Of a stretch of DNA of 64,000 bases, positions 54,524-63,520 are shown in pieces. The stretch is from contig JAEYXH010000008.1 of assembly GCA_023428545.1 (NCBI GenBank), positions 1 through 64,000 on the forward strand, written 5' to 3'. Numbering within the stretch: position 1 is the stretch's first letter; the number at the start of each line of letters is the position of its first letter. Under the pieces are notes generated by a model. It did not search any database. It saw only the letters and a program-made list of their open reading frames with translations, and was not told the origin of the DNA. The position numbers and the translations under genes were made by a program. The stretch comes from Bacteroidota bacterium. GTDB taxonomy: Bacteria > Bacteroidota > Bacteroidia > Bacteroidales > Prolixibacteraceae.

Positions 54524-55072
54524 TTAAAAAAGAGGATTTTTCAATAATTCTTCCTTTACATTTGCCAGTTGCCTGGAGATACTGCCATCGAACTGCAGAT
54601 CACCCATCCGCAAAACAATTCCACCGATGATGGCTGGATTTACTTTCGGGGCAAGCTCTACCTTGCGGCCGGTTTCGTCACTAAGAAACCTGGCGATCTG
54701 TGCAAGACTATCAGCTGGTAATTCAACAGCTGTTGTAATGGAAACCGGGGTAATCCCCATTTGTTCCCTCATGATGTCCAGATAATCGCGACCGATAGAT
54801 TCAAGCCAGTTTTCCCGACGATTTTCGGCAACAAGAGCAAGAAACCTGAGTGTTAAATCCGCAACATGAGGAGAAAAAATCTGAAACAGCATTTCAGATT
54901 TTTGTGATTTCCGAATTACCGAGGACTCTAGAAAAATCCGGAAATCATCAGATGAACGAATAAGCTCCATAAGCTTACGCATATCATCGCCAACTGCTTC
55001 AGCCACCCCCTGCTCTCTTGCAGTCAAATAAAGCGACTTTGCATACCGGACCGATATTTTGCTTTCGTTCAT
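54524..55072 (-). CDS. atpH: ATP synthase delta subunit
   Basis: Peripheral stalk subunit of 182 residues connecting F1 to b. The typical opening SVRYAKSLYLTAREQGV and C-terminal NPAIIGGIVLRMGDLQFDGSI are visible. Located between atpF (4-bp gap) and atpA. Confidence 0.95.
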   Translation of the reverse strand: MNESKISVRYAKSLYLTAREQGVAEAVGDDMRKLMELIRSSDDFRIFLESSVIRKSQKSEMLFQIFSPHVADLTLRFLALVAENRRENWLESIGRDYLDIMREQMGITPVSITTAVELPADSLAQIARFLSDETGRKVELAPKVNPAIIGGIVLRMGDLQFDGSISRQLANVKEELLKNPLF

Positions 55073-55076
55073 ATCT

Positions 55077-55571
55077 CTAATTCAGCGTTAGGTCTTTAAG
55101 CATAAGATCTATCATTTTTTCCTGTTCAGCATTTGGGCTGATTTTTTGACGTATGACCTTTTCTGCAATATTTACTGAAAGAATAACAACCTGCTTACGA
55201 ATATCGTTGATTGCCGCTACCTTTTCAAGCTGAATCTGCTCCCGAGCCTGTTCAACAGCCTTCAGTGCCTCAGATTGTGCCTTTTCCCTGGCTTCAGCTA
55301 TCATTTTTTCCTTAATATCCCTGGCTTCCTTTAATATTTGCTCCTTCTCGCGTTGGGCTTCGAGTCGAATAGATTCATGGTCAGCTTTCAGATTGGCAAC
55401 TTCCTTGCGGGCCTTTTCTGCCGACATTAGGGCATTGGATATGCTGTTTTCACGCTCATTTAAGGCATTAAGGATTGGCTTCCAAGCAAATTTCTTCAAA
55501 ATCAGCATAACAATTCCGAAAACAATGACCATCCAGAATATGGTCCCCGGATTAGGTGAAACTAAACCCAT
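55077..55571 (-). CDS. atpF: ATP synthase b subunit
   Basis: Membrane-anchored stalk subunit. From the ATG at 55571, a hydrophobic helix (TIFWMVIVFGIVMLILKKF) is followed by a long charged amphipathic helix. The open frame begins at 55634, but the family usually starts shortly before the membrane helix, so the inner start is preferred, giving 164 residues. Confidence 0.93.
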   Translation of the reverse strand: MGLVSPNPGTIFWMVIVFGIVMLILKKFAWKPILNALNERENSISNALMSAEKARKEVANLKADHESIRLEAQREKEQILKEARDIKEKMIAEAREKAQSEALKAVEQAREQIQLEKVAAINDIRKQVVILSVNIAEKVIRQKISPNAEQEKMIDLMLKDLTLN

Positions 55572-55643
55572 ATGAATGTTTTTTAAAGTTTTGAATAAGG
55601 GATCGTCCCCGGCAATCCCGGGAGACGATCCCATTGCATAATG

Positions 55644-55913
<270 letters not shown>

Positions 55914-55924
55914 TTATATGCGAA

Positions 55925-57019
55925 TCAATGATGCTCTGCCGTTGCCATACCGAAATAAAGCGCTGACAAGAGAGTAAAAACATATGCCTGAATAAAGGAA
56001 ACCAATACATCAAGCATAATGATGAAAATGGAAAAAGCCACTGATACCGGACTAATTCCCCAACCGGCTGCCGGCCCCAAAACACTTGAAAAAATAAAGA
56101 TTAGACTGACGAAAACCGTCACAATTAGATGACCCGCCAACATATTGGCAAAGAGTCGGACCATTAATACAAAAGGTTTTGTAAACATGCCCGAAAATTC
56201 AACAAATGGCATTAAAGGAATGGGAAACTTCATCCACCAAGGTACATCGGGATTGAATATCTCCTTCCAATAGTGTTTATTTCCGTTCAGATTGGTCACA
56301 AAGAAAGTGAAGAGTGCCAGGACCATAGTCACTGAAATATTCCCGGACACATTGGCGCCAAAAGGAAAGATAGGTATCAGTCCAAGTAAGTTATTGAATA
56401 AGATAAAGAAAAACATGGTAAGAAGGAAGGGCATGAACCGCTCCGTATTTTTCGGTCCAATCGCTGGAAGAGCAACCTCATCACGAATAAAAACCACAAC
56501 CGGCTCAATGAGATTATAAAGTCCGGATGGAGCCTTTTCCGAACCTTTTCTTGCTTTACCTGCCACCCAAATAAGCATGAAAACAAGAAGAATGGCAGCT
56601 ACCATTCCGCCTGCAACTGTTTTGGTAATCGAAAAATCCCAGGGCCTGCCAACGATATTTCCCTGAGCATCAAGTTCAACGATTTTCCCCGCCCAGGAAC
56701 CTTCCTGGGCTATCATAAATCCATTATACGAATCGTGCCCATGATGAAATTTAGAAGACATAAATACGTGTAAACCTGTGGTTTCACTATATATGATTAC
56801 TGGCAGTGGAACCGAAACATGCAGATCTCCAAAAGAGGTGATATGCCATTCATAAGCATCAGAGACATGATCAATTACGAATTTCCCTGCGTTGAATTCA
56901 GATCCTTCTCCTGATTGGGAATCCAAGCCGGCACTGTATACCGGTAAATACGAAATCAAAATAACTCCTGCTGTCAGCAGAAGAGCCGGAAAAATCTTCA
57001 TTGCATTCAATAACTTCAT
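55925..57019 (-). CDS. atpB: ATP synthase a subunit
   Basis: Proton channel subunit, 364 residues. A signal-like helix and an additional N-terminal periplasmic part of about 120 residues precede the five-helix core, as in other Bacteroidota. The essential arginine is in MVRLFANMLAGH. A -7 box 29 bp upstream (57048-57055) suggests the F-type core genes can start here. Confidence 0.96.
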   Translation of the reverse strand: MKLLNAMKIFPALLLTAGVILISYLPVYSAGLDSQSGEGSEFNAGKFVIDHVSDAYEWHITSFGDLHVSVPLPVIIYSETTGLHVFMSSKFHHGHDSYNGFMIAQEGSWAGKIVELDAQGNIVGRPWDFSITKTVAGGMVAAILLVFMLIWVAGKARKGSEKAPSGLYNLIEPVVVFIRDEVALPAIGPKNTERFMPFLLTMFFFILFNNLLGLIPIFPFGANVSGNISVTMVLALFTFFVTNLNGNKHYWKEIFNPDVPWWMKFPIPLMPFVEFSGMFTKPFVLMVRLFANMLAGHLIVTVFVSLIFIFSSVLGPAAGWGISPVSVAFSIFIIMLDVLVSFIQAYVFTLLSALYFGMATAEHH

Positions 57020-57047
57020 AAATGGCTCAGTTGATATGCATTGCCAA

Positions 57048-57055
57048 CAAAAATA
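57048..57055 (-). promoter_or_regulatory. -7 element of the atpB-E-F-H-A-G operon
   Basis: Minus-strand TATTTTTG, exact TAnnTTTG match, 28 bp before the atpB ATG at 57019. Confidence 0.5.
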
Positions 57056-57194
57056 AATCTTTTTTGTTTCGACAGACAGTTGAATATTATTTAAAAACCC
57101 ATGCCTTTAGCTTGATTCTCAATTTTAACAGATTGACGCACTGAAAATTAATAAACAAAACTAAAAACACCTGAAAATCTCTTATAAACTCATC

Positions 57195-57575
57195 CTAACC
57201 TTTTTGCTGATCCAAAGATTTCCTGCTAAGAGATGTTGCCTCCATAATTGCATAGAGAATATAAAGAACAGCCACAAAAATCACGAAGCCTGCCACCCGG
57301 TCACCGCTAAAAATGAGGTATAAGATGATCACTGCTGAATATACAAATAATCTCAGCAAAGTGACTATCATATGTGTTCGGGCAAAGCTCTGGAAACTTT
57401 TTTCTCCATACCTGACATGTAGAAAATGTGTCAGGAGACTAAATATTAAAAAGAAAACCAGAATTATTGGAAAAACCGGATTATAATGGTCCTTCAGCAC
57501 CGTTCCAAACAGAATGGCACCCAAAAGGAGGAATATCAGGTTGAAGCCAAGGAGGCGAATGAGAAATTTTTTCAA
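57195..57575 (-). CDS. AtpI-like four-helix membrane protein
   Basis: A 126-residue protein with four hydrophobic helices and short loops, without a known motif. Its position directly in front of atpB and the size match the AtpI-like protein that assists c-ring assembly in other bacteria, so this is the likely role (inference). It starts 9 bp after the bactofilin gene. Confidence 0.7.
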   Translation of the reverse strand: MKKFLIRLLGFNLIFLLLGAILFGTVLKDHYNPVFPIILVFFLIFSLLTHFLHVRYGEKSFQSFARTHMIVTLLRLFVYSAVIILYLIFSGDRVAGFVIFVAVLYILYAIMEATSLSRKSLDQQKG

Positions 57576-57584
57576 TACAATATT

Positions 57585-57971
57585 TTATTTATTTTGCTCT
57601 GCAGGCTGTTTGTCAGACACTTGCCCCATCTTGCAAGTCCCACTAAAAAGAGAACCTGGCTCTACCGAAAGTTTCGGGGTCGATATTTCTCCTGAAACCA
57701 TGGCAGTCGACTTCATCGACAGCATGTCTGAGGCATTGATCTTCCCTTTGACCTTACCGGAAACCTCAACCAGATTGCAGTCGATGTCTCCCTCGATAGC
57801 CCCGGTCGAACCAATAACAAGTTTTCCCTTTGTGCGGATATTCCCTTTCAGATATCCATCAATCCGAAGATCTCCCTCGGCAACTATATCGCCGGCAATT
57901 CGGGTCCCCTGACTAATGATATTTATTACTTGGGAATTTGAATCCTGTGGTGTTTTTTGGCTCATTCGCAT
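57585..57971 (-). CDS. Bactofilin (polymer-forming cytoskeletal protein)
   Basis: The DUF583/bactofilin core is visible as a right-handed beta-helix pattern with repeats of GDIVAEGDLRIDG, GNIRTKGKLVIG and GDIDCNLVEVSGKV. Bactofilins polymerise without nucleotide and organise cell-wall or envelope machinery. The ATG at 57971 (alternative 57965) is preferred over the long frame to 58040. It probably starts a transcript that leads into the ATP synthase genes. Confidence 0.9.
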   Translation of the reverse strand: MRMSQKTPQDSNSQVINIISQGTRIAGDIVAEGDLRIDGYLKGNIRTKGKLVIGSTGAIEGDIDCNLVEVSGKVKGKINASDMLSMKSTAMVSGEISTPKLSVEPGSLFSGTCKMGQVSDKQPAEQNK

Positions 57972-58129
57972 TTTTGTATTTATATTTTTCAGAGCTTGTA
58001 TGGTATTTTCAATTGTCTTTTTTGCCCAGATTAATAACAAGCGCCTGAAATTATAAAAAAAATTGCAACCAGAGATTCCGGCTGCAGATCATTTTTGACT
58101 TTAACATTAATAATCAGCAATTTTTAGAT

Positions 58130-59134
58130 TCAAACATCCAAACTGTCATAAGCCCATTTCAGGTAAACACTGCCCCAGGTAAAACCAGCACCGAAAGCAG
58201 CAAGAATGATGTTGTCTCCTTTTTTGAGTTGTTTCTCGTAATCATAAAGACAAAGTGGGATGGTTGCCGCGGTGGTATTACCGTATTTTTCAATGTTGAT
58301 CATGACCTTCGAAGGATCAAGACCCATTCGACGTGCAGTGGCATCGATGATACGCATATTGGCCTGATGCGGTACTAACCATGCCAGATTCCCGGAATTA
58401 AGTCCATGTTTTTCCATCATCTCAACAGAAACATCTGCCATTTTTGATACCGCATATTTAAATACGGTTTGCCCTTCCTGATAAATAAAATGTTCGTCAT
58501 TCGCAACCGTCTCATGTGATGCCGGACGCAAAGATCCGCCAGCTTTCATGTGAAGGTGGGATCTGCCAAGTCCATCCACATGGTGGATATGATCAATTAT
58601 GCCATTATCATCTATTGAAGGTTCAAGTAAGACGGCCGTTCCGGCATCCCCGAACAAAGTGCAGGTAGTCCGATCCTTATAGTTTGTGATAGCCGACATC
58701 ATGTCTGCTCCTACCACAATCACTTTTTTATATCGTCCTGATTCCACAAACTGGGATGCCGTGATCAAAGTGAAGATAAAACCTGAACAAGCAGCGTTTA
58801 TATCAAAACTCCATGCATTGTGAATTCCCACTTTATGGGCAATGATATTAGCAGTCGCTGGAAAGGGCATATCAGGCGTTATGGTGGCACATAACAACAA
58901 ATCCACCTCATCGGGAGATGTTCCCGTTTTTTGAAGAAGACTTCTGACTGCCTCGACTCCCATATCGCTTGTAGCCTTGCCACTTTCGGTCATGATGCGA
59001 CGCTCCTTGATACCAATGCGCTGCATAATCCATTCGTCGGTTGTATCAACCATCTTACTCAGCTCTTCATTTGTCAGCCTGTATTCAGGCAAATAGGCCG
59101 AAACTCCCGTAATTGCTGCTCGGATACTTTTCAT
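58130..59134 (-). CDS. fabH: 3-oxoacyl-ACP synthase III
   Basis: Starts fatty acid synthesis by condensing acetyl-CoA (or branched starter) with malonyl-ACP. The catalytic triad is visible: Cys116 in INAACSGF, His in WLVPHQAN and Asn in [11 protein letters not shown]. 334 residues, normal length. A terminator lies between it and the upstream rpmF gene. Confidence 0.96.
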   Translation of the reverse strand: MKSIRAAITGVSAYLPEYRLTNEELSKMVDTTDEWIMQRIGIKERRIMTESGKATSDMGVEAVRSLLQKTGTSPDEVDLLLCATITPDMPFPATANIIAHKVGIHNAWSFDINAACSGFIFTLITASQFVESGRYKKVIVVGADMMSAITNYKDRTTCTLFGDAGTAVLLEPSIDDNGIIDHIHHVDGLGRSHLHMKAGGSLRPASHETVANDEHFIYQEGQTVFKYAVSKMADVSVEMMEKHGLNSGNLAWLVPHQANMRIIDATARRMGLDPSKVMINIEKYGNTTAATIPLCLYDYEKQLKKGDNIILAAFGAGFTWGSVYLKWAYDSLDV

Positions 59135-59334
59135 GCTTAATTGTTTCCTTTCTTATTTCATGATTTGCAACCTCTTACCAGTCTTTTGTCACCATAAGAC
59201 AATTTTCTGATTTGAGGGGCGAAAAATAACAGGAATATTTAAAGGCTACAAGCAAAAGCCAATAAAAAAACCCTTAACTAACTACAAAACAATTAATTAC
59301 ATTGTTCGAAAGTTAGAAAAGAGAGACAAAAAAA

Positions 59335-59356
59335 AGATCAGAACAAATTCTGATCT
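59335..59356 (-). terminator. Intrinsic terminator between rpmF and fabH
   Basis: Stem AGATCAGAA/TTCTGATCT (59335-59343 and 59348-59356) with loop of 4 nt; on the minus strand it is followed by T8 (59334 downward). It should end the transcript after rpmF, so fabH needs its own promoter. Confidence 0.82.
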
Positions 59357-59369
59357 AAGCGAAGGATGC

Positions 59370-59555
59370 TTAAATAGCAATCTCTTTCTCGATTACCTGC
59401 TTACCCCGGTAATAACCACATTCCGGACAAATAGTGTGGAATTTGGTTGTTGCACCGCAATTGGAACAGGAAGCCAGGGTCGGAGCCACTGCTTTGTAGT
59501 GGGTTCTGCGCTTATCCCTTCTTGTTTTCGAATGTTTATGCTTCGGATGTGCCAT
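59370..59555 (-). CDS. rpmF: 50S ribosomal protein L32
   Basis: A 61-residue basic protein starting MAHPKHKHSKTRRDKRR with the zinc ribbon CSNC...CPECG. The start is 12 bp after the DUF177 gene, the usual partner. Contains four zinc-ligand cysteines, the zinc-binding form of L32. Confidence 0.97.
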   Translation of the reverse strand: MAHPKHKHSKTRRDKRRTHYKAVAPTLASCSNCGATTKFHTICPECGYYRGKQVIEKEIAI

Positions 59556-59567
59556 TACTATTTGATT

Positions 59568-60095
59568 TTAATTATTATTCAACAACTTTTTTAATTCACC
59601 CCAGCGTTCGTCAGATTTCTCTGATTCATGCCTCGAATATTCTTCCAATTTTTTCAACATTGCCGGATCACAACTGCTACCCCCTTTTTTATCATTGGGG
59701 TGAACATGCCGCAACGGAATACTGACAATGATGTATTCATATATCGTTTGGGCAATATTGATCTGATTTTCTTCCGGTAAAAGCCAGATAACATCATCTC
59801 CTTCTTCCGAAGTTGTTTCACCAAACTTGACGAAAACTGATGCCTCATTACCGATAAACTGACTATATGGTTCAAGACATCGGTCACAGGTTAGTGTGAC
59901 ATTACCTGAAAACTTCAGATGCAGTGACATGAACGAGCTCCGCTTTTCAAGGACGACAATCAATTCAATATCGCCATCCTCAACCAGACTGCCCTCAAAA
60001 TGATCAAAGAACGATTTGCCAATATGATAGTCATATTCATGAACACCTTCCTTTAATCCTTTGAAGGCAATATTGTATACCGACAATCTTTCCAT
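59568..60095 (-). CDS. YceD/DUF177 protein (23S rRNA accumulation)
   Basis: A 175-residue DUF177 protein with a CDRCLEPY motif, upstream of rpmF as in most bacteria. It is linked to 23S rRNA accumulation in other species. The start at 60095 is chosen because an exact -7 box (60111-60118) lies over the longer start at 60113. Confidence 0.88.
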   Translation of the reverse strand: MERLSVYNIAFKGLKEGVHEYDYHIGKSFFDHFEGSLVEDGDIELIVVLEKRSSFMSLHLKFSGNVTLTCDRCLEPYSQFIGNEASVFVKFGETTSEEGDDVIWLLPEENQINIAQTIYEYIIVSIPLRHVHPNDKKGGSSCDPAMLKKLEEYSRHESEKSDERWGELKKLLNNN

Positions 60096-60110
60096 GGCAA
60101 AAAAGTGCTG

Positions 60111-60118
60111 CAAAATTA
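60111..60118 (-). promoter_or_regulatory. -7 element of the DUF177-rpmF operon
   Basis: Minus-strand TAATTTTG, exact consensus, 15 bp before the ATG at 60095. Confidence 0.5.
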
Positions 60119-60164
60119 TATTTTTTTACGATACGGTGGTAATATTTACCAAAATATTTGAAAT

Positions 60165-61334
60165 CTATCCTGTTATGTGATTCTTATTTAAGATGATCCT
60201 AAAGGTAGTTCCCTTTCTTAATTCAGAGTTTTTGATAAAAATCTTTCCGGAATGGTAATTTTCAACAATTCTTTTTGCAAGGGAGAGGCCCAGACCCCAG
60301 CCGCGCTTTTTGGTAGAATAGCCTGGCCTGAAAATCGCCTTAAACTGTGACTTTGGTAACCCTTTCCCGGTATCCGACACATCCAGGATTGCGTAATTAT
60401 CTTTCGACTTCAGTGAAAGTTTTATGGTACCTTCACTATTCATGGCATCAATCGCATTCTTGCACAGATTCTCTATAACCCATGAAAAAAGAGCCTCATT
60501 CATCGGTAATATCCAACCATCGGTTTGATCTGTCTCAATCAAATACTTTACCTTTCCTGACGATCTCTTTCGCAGATATTCAACGGTTGATTGGATGACT
60601 TCCAGAAGGTTCGTATGCAATAACTCAGGTTTGGAGCCAATCTTCGAAAAGCGTTCAGTGATTTTCTCAAGTCGCTGAATGTCCTTCTCAAACTCACTTA
60701 CGAGAGTTTCATCTGTTTTCTGCATTCGCAACAACTCAATCCAAGCCATTAATGAAGAGATTGGGGTTCCTAACTGGTGGGCAGTCTCCTTTGACATACC
60801 AACCCATACCTGGTTCTGTTCGGCCGAGCGTGAGGCACTGAAGGCCAAATAGGCAACAAAGATGAATAGGAATATGACCAGTAGCTGAACGATCGGGAAC
60901 AGGCGGAGATTTCGCAACAGGTAGGATTCCCGATAATAAAAATACTGTCGCTCATCCTCATCAATTATAACTTCAATTGGAGGATTATGGGCTTTCATCT
61001 TTTTCAGTTCCTTTTGAAGCACCAAATCCTGCCGGTTAGGATTGTATGAAATATTGGCATGAATAAGGATTGAGTCCTGTTCGTTTACGAGAATCAAAGG
61101 TATTGAGGTATTTGCATCAATGATCATTTCAATAAGGGATAAATCATTATCCAGTGAAATATCATCGCTGGCCAGCCTTTTGGTTGCCTCAGCCCAAAGT
61201 ATCACTTTCTTTCGCTCTTCCTCTGACAACTTTTCAGTAAGCCAATTCGTGTACATCAGAGAAACCATACCGATAACCACTGCCCCAAGAAGCAAAAGTA
61301 GTTTCCACCGCCGTTTTTTCAGATAAATATCCAA
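60165..61334 (-). CDS. Orphan sensor histidine kinase (PorY-like architecture)
   Basis: Two membrane helices (about residues 11-29 and 146-166) bracket a small periplasmic sensor region. The H box is SKETAHQLGTPISSL with His186; the N box ENLCKNAIDAM, G1 DTGKGL and G2 GWGLGLSLAKRI complete the ATPase domain. No response regulator gene is adjacent. The length of 389 residues and this layout resemble PorY, the T9SS sensor kinase, but the match is only by architecture and not firm. It starts 52 bp after dxs. Confidence 0.85.
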   Translation of the reverse strand: MDIYLKKRRWKLLLLLGAVVIGMVSLMYTNWLTEKLSEEERKKVILWAEATKRLASDDISLDNDLSLIEMIIDANTSIPLILVNEQDSILIHANISYNPNRQDLVLQKELKKMKAHNPPIEVIIDEDERQYFYYRESYLLRNLRLFPIVQLLVIFLFIFVAYLAFSASRSAEQNQVWVGMSKETAHQLGTPISSLMAWIELLRMQKTDETLVSEFEKDIQRLEKITERFSKIGSKPELLHTNLLEVIQSTVEYLRKRSSGKVKYLIETDQTDGWILPMNEALFSWVIENLCKNAIDAMNSEGTIKLSLKSKDNYAILDVSDTGKGLPKSQFKAIFRPGYSTKKRGWGLGLSLAKRIVENYHSGKIFIKNSELRKGTTFRIILNKNHITG

Positions 61335-61386
61335 TTTCTGAGTAGATTAGATCTGTAATCTGCTTAACGCAGATGCATGGGAAATA

Positions 61387-63288
61387 TTATTTCCCGGCTA
61401 TTTTCCTGACCGAGGCGAATATTCCTTCGGCATCAATACCACAATCCTTGTGAAGCTGTTCAACTGAACCATGTTCTATAAATCGATCCGGAATTCCCAG
61501 GATATGTAAACGGTTTTGATAACCATTCGCAATCATAAATTCCGCAACGGCACTCCCAAATCCTCCGATCACAGTTCCATCTTCGATTGTAATTACATCA
61601 GTAAATCGTTTGCAAATATCATGAAGCATTGCTTCATCGAGAGGTTTGACAAATCGCATATCAATATGGGCCGGATGGATCTCATCCCTCAATAATTTTT
61701 TAATGGCACGCTGCGCGAACACACCCGGTTTTCCGATAGTGAGTATGGCAATATGCTCTCCATCATTTAGCATCCGACCCGTTCCAGGCGTTATCTTTTC
61801 AAAGGGAACACGCCAGTTAACATTCGTACCACATCCTCTTGGGTATCGAATTGAAAACGGGCCCATTCCTTCAAGCTGAGCAGTATACATCATGTTCCGA
61901 AGCTCAATCTCATCCATTGGGGCAGCAACAATCATGTTGGGAATACACCTCATGTAAGCGATGTCGAAGACTCCGTGATGGGTAGGCCCGTCTTCTCCGA
62001 CAAGGCCACCTCTATCGAGGCAAAATACCACATGCAGGTTTTGAATGGCAACATCATGAATTATCTGGTCGTATGCCCTTTGCATGAAGGTAGAATAGAT
62101 ATTACAGAAGGGAACCATTCCCTGGGTCGCAAGGCCTGCAGAAAAAGTCACGGCATGCTGTTCGGCAATGCCCACATCAAAAGCCCTGTCCGGCATCTTG
62201 TTCATCATGATGTTGAGCGAACAACCGGAAGGCATGGCAGGCGTAATCCCAACGATTTTCAGATTCTTCTCCGCAAGTTCCACTATGGTTTCGCCAAACA
62301 CATTCTGGAACTTGGGAGCCTTCTCCAGTCCGCAATCACAAGAATATATCTGTCCGGTAGTTTTATCAAATTTTCCGGGAGCATGAAATTTCGTCTGATT
62401 CAGCTCGGCAACAGGAAAGCCTTTGCCCTTTCGGGTATGAATGTGTAATAGTTTCGGTCCTTTTATTTCTTTCAAATCAGCCAACACTTTTGTCAGATAG
62501 GCCACATCATGACCGTCAACTGGCCCGAAATACCTGAAATTGAACGATTCAAAAAGATTGCTCTGGTTAAGCAACATATTTTTGATTGCACCTTCTGTTT
62601 TCTGCACTATTCGGCGCGCAAAGGGACCAAATCCCCTGAGACGGCCCAAACCATCCCATATTTCATCCTTCAACCTATTATAGGTATGCGAAGTGGTCAT
62701 ATTGAGCAGCGACTGGCTGAAGCTACCTACATTAGGATCAATGGCCATGTCATTATCATTGTAAATCACGAGGATATCCGATTTCAGGAATCCTGCATTA
62801 TTTAGTCCTTCAAAAGCCATCCCACCCGTAAGGGCACCATCTCCAATTACAGCGATAACCTTTCTGTTCTCCCCTTTTATCTGGGATGCAACAGCCATTC
62901 CCAAAGCAGCAGATATTGAGGTTGAAGAGTGGCCGACCCCAAAAGCATCATACTCACTTTCCGCCCGCTTGGGGAATCCACTGATTCCACCATATTTTCT
63001 ATTGGTATTAAAGCGATCTTTGCGCCCAGTTAGAATTTTGTGCGCGTAGGCCTGATGCCCAACATCCCAAATTAATAGATCACGTGGGGTATCCATTACA
63101 TAATGAAGGGCAATCGTTAATTCGACAACACCAAGGCTCGCACCAAAATGCCCGGGATTATTACTGACCGAATCAATGATAAAATCACGCAATTCGGCAC
63201 ACAACTGCGGTAATTCGGCAGGTGCCAGTTTCTTTATATCATCAGGATTTTGTATCGAATCGAGAAGTTTTCCTGTTGTGCCATCCAT
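61387..63288 (-). CDS. dxs: 1-deoxy-D-xylulose-5-phosphate synthase
   Basis: TPP enzyme at the start of the MEP isoprenoid pathway, joining pyruvate and glyceraldehyde-3-phosphate. The TPP-binding motif GDGALTGGMAFEGLNNAG and the histidines FGASLGVVELTIALHYV region are present; 633 residues, normal length. A perfect -7 box lies upstream. The histidine kinase gene follows after 52 bp on the same strand. Confidence 0.97.
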   Translation of the reverse strand: MDGTTGKLLDSIQNPDDIKKLAPAELPQLCAELRDFIIDSVSNNPGHFGASLGVVELTIALHYVMDTPRDLLIWDVGHQAYAHKILTGRKDRFNTNRKYGGISGFPKRAESEYDAFGVGHSSTSISAALGMAVASQIKGENRKVIAVIGDGALTGGMAFEGLNNAGFLKSDILVIYNDNDMAIDPNVGSFSQSLLNMTTSHTYNRLKDEIWDGLGRLRGFGPFARRIVQKTEGAIKNMLLNQSNLFESFNFRYFGPVDGHDVAYLTKVLADLKEIKGPKLLHIHTRKGKGFPVAELNQTKFHAPGKFDKTTGQIYSCDCGLEKAPKFQNVFGETIVELAEKNLKIVGITPAMPSGCSLNIMMNKMPDRAFDVGIAEQHAVTFSAGLATQGMVPFCNIYSTFMQRAYDQIIHDVAIQNLHVVFCLDRGGLVGEDGPTHHGVFDIAYMRCIPNMIVAAPMDEIELRNMMYTAQLEGMGPFSIRYPRGCGTNVNWRVPFEKITPGTGRMLNDGEHIAILTIGKPGVFAQRAIKKLLRDEIHPAHIDMRFVKPLDEAMLHDICKRFTDVITIEDGTVIGGFGSAVAEFMIANGYQNRLHILGIPDRFIEHGSVEQLHKDCGIDAEGIFASVRKIAGK

Positions 63289-63308
63289 GAATAACAGATT
63301 TGGGTGGT

Positions 63309-63316
63309 CAAAGATA
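63309..63316 (-). promoter_or_regulatory. -7 element of dxs
   Basis: Minus-strand TATCTTTG, exact consensus, 20 bp before the dxs ATG at 63288. Confidence 0.6.
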
Positions 63317-63338
63317 TAAATATTGAATTGAAATTGTG

Positions 63339-63375
63339 GGTTTAGTCCTCTTGGATATTTGTTGGTTTAGTCCTC
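63339..63375. repeat. 12-bp direct repeat upstream of dxs
   Basis: GGTTTAGTCCTC occurs at 63339-63350 and again at 63364-63375, 25 bp apart start to start, in the divergent intergenic region near the dxs promoter. Possible protein-binding site. Confidence 0.4.
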
Positions 63376-63446
63376 AATAATGATCTCTTTCATGATAAAT
63401 TTTCAACTCAATGTTTCCCTGACACATCTTTTACCAAGCTTGTTAT

Positions 63447-63454
63447 TATATTTG
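63447..63454 (+). promoter_or_regulatory. -7 element of the lipoprotein gene at 63521
   Basis: TATATTTG, exact consensus, 66 bp before the ATG at 63521. Confidence 0.45.
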
Positions 63455-63520
63455 GGTGAAAGGTGTATACCGATTTGTGCAGAAAATAAAGTTAGATTCA
63501 ATTCATAAAACGGGATAGCT

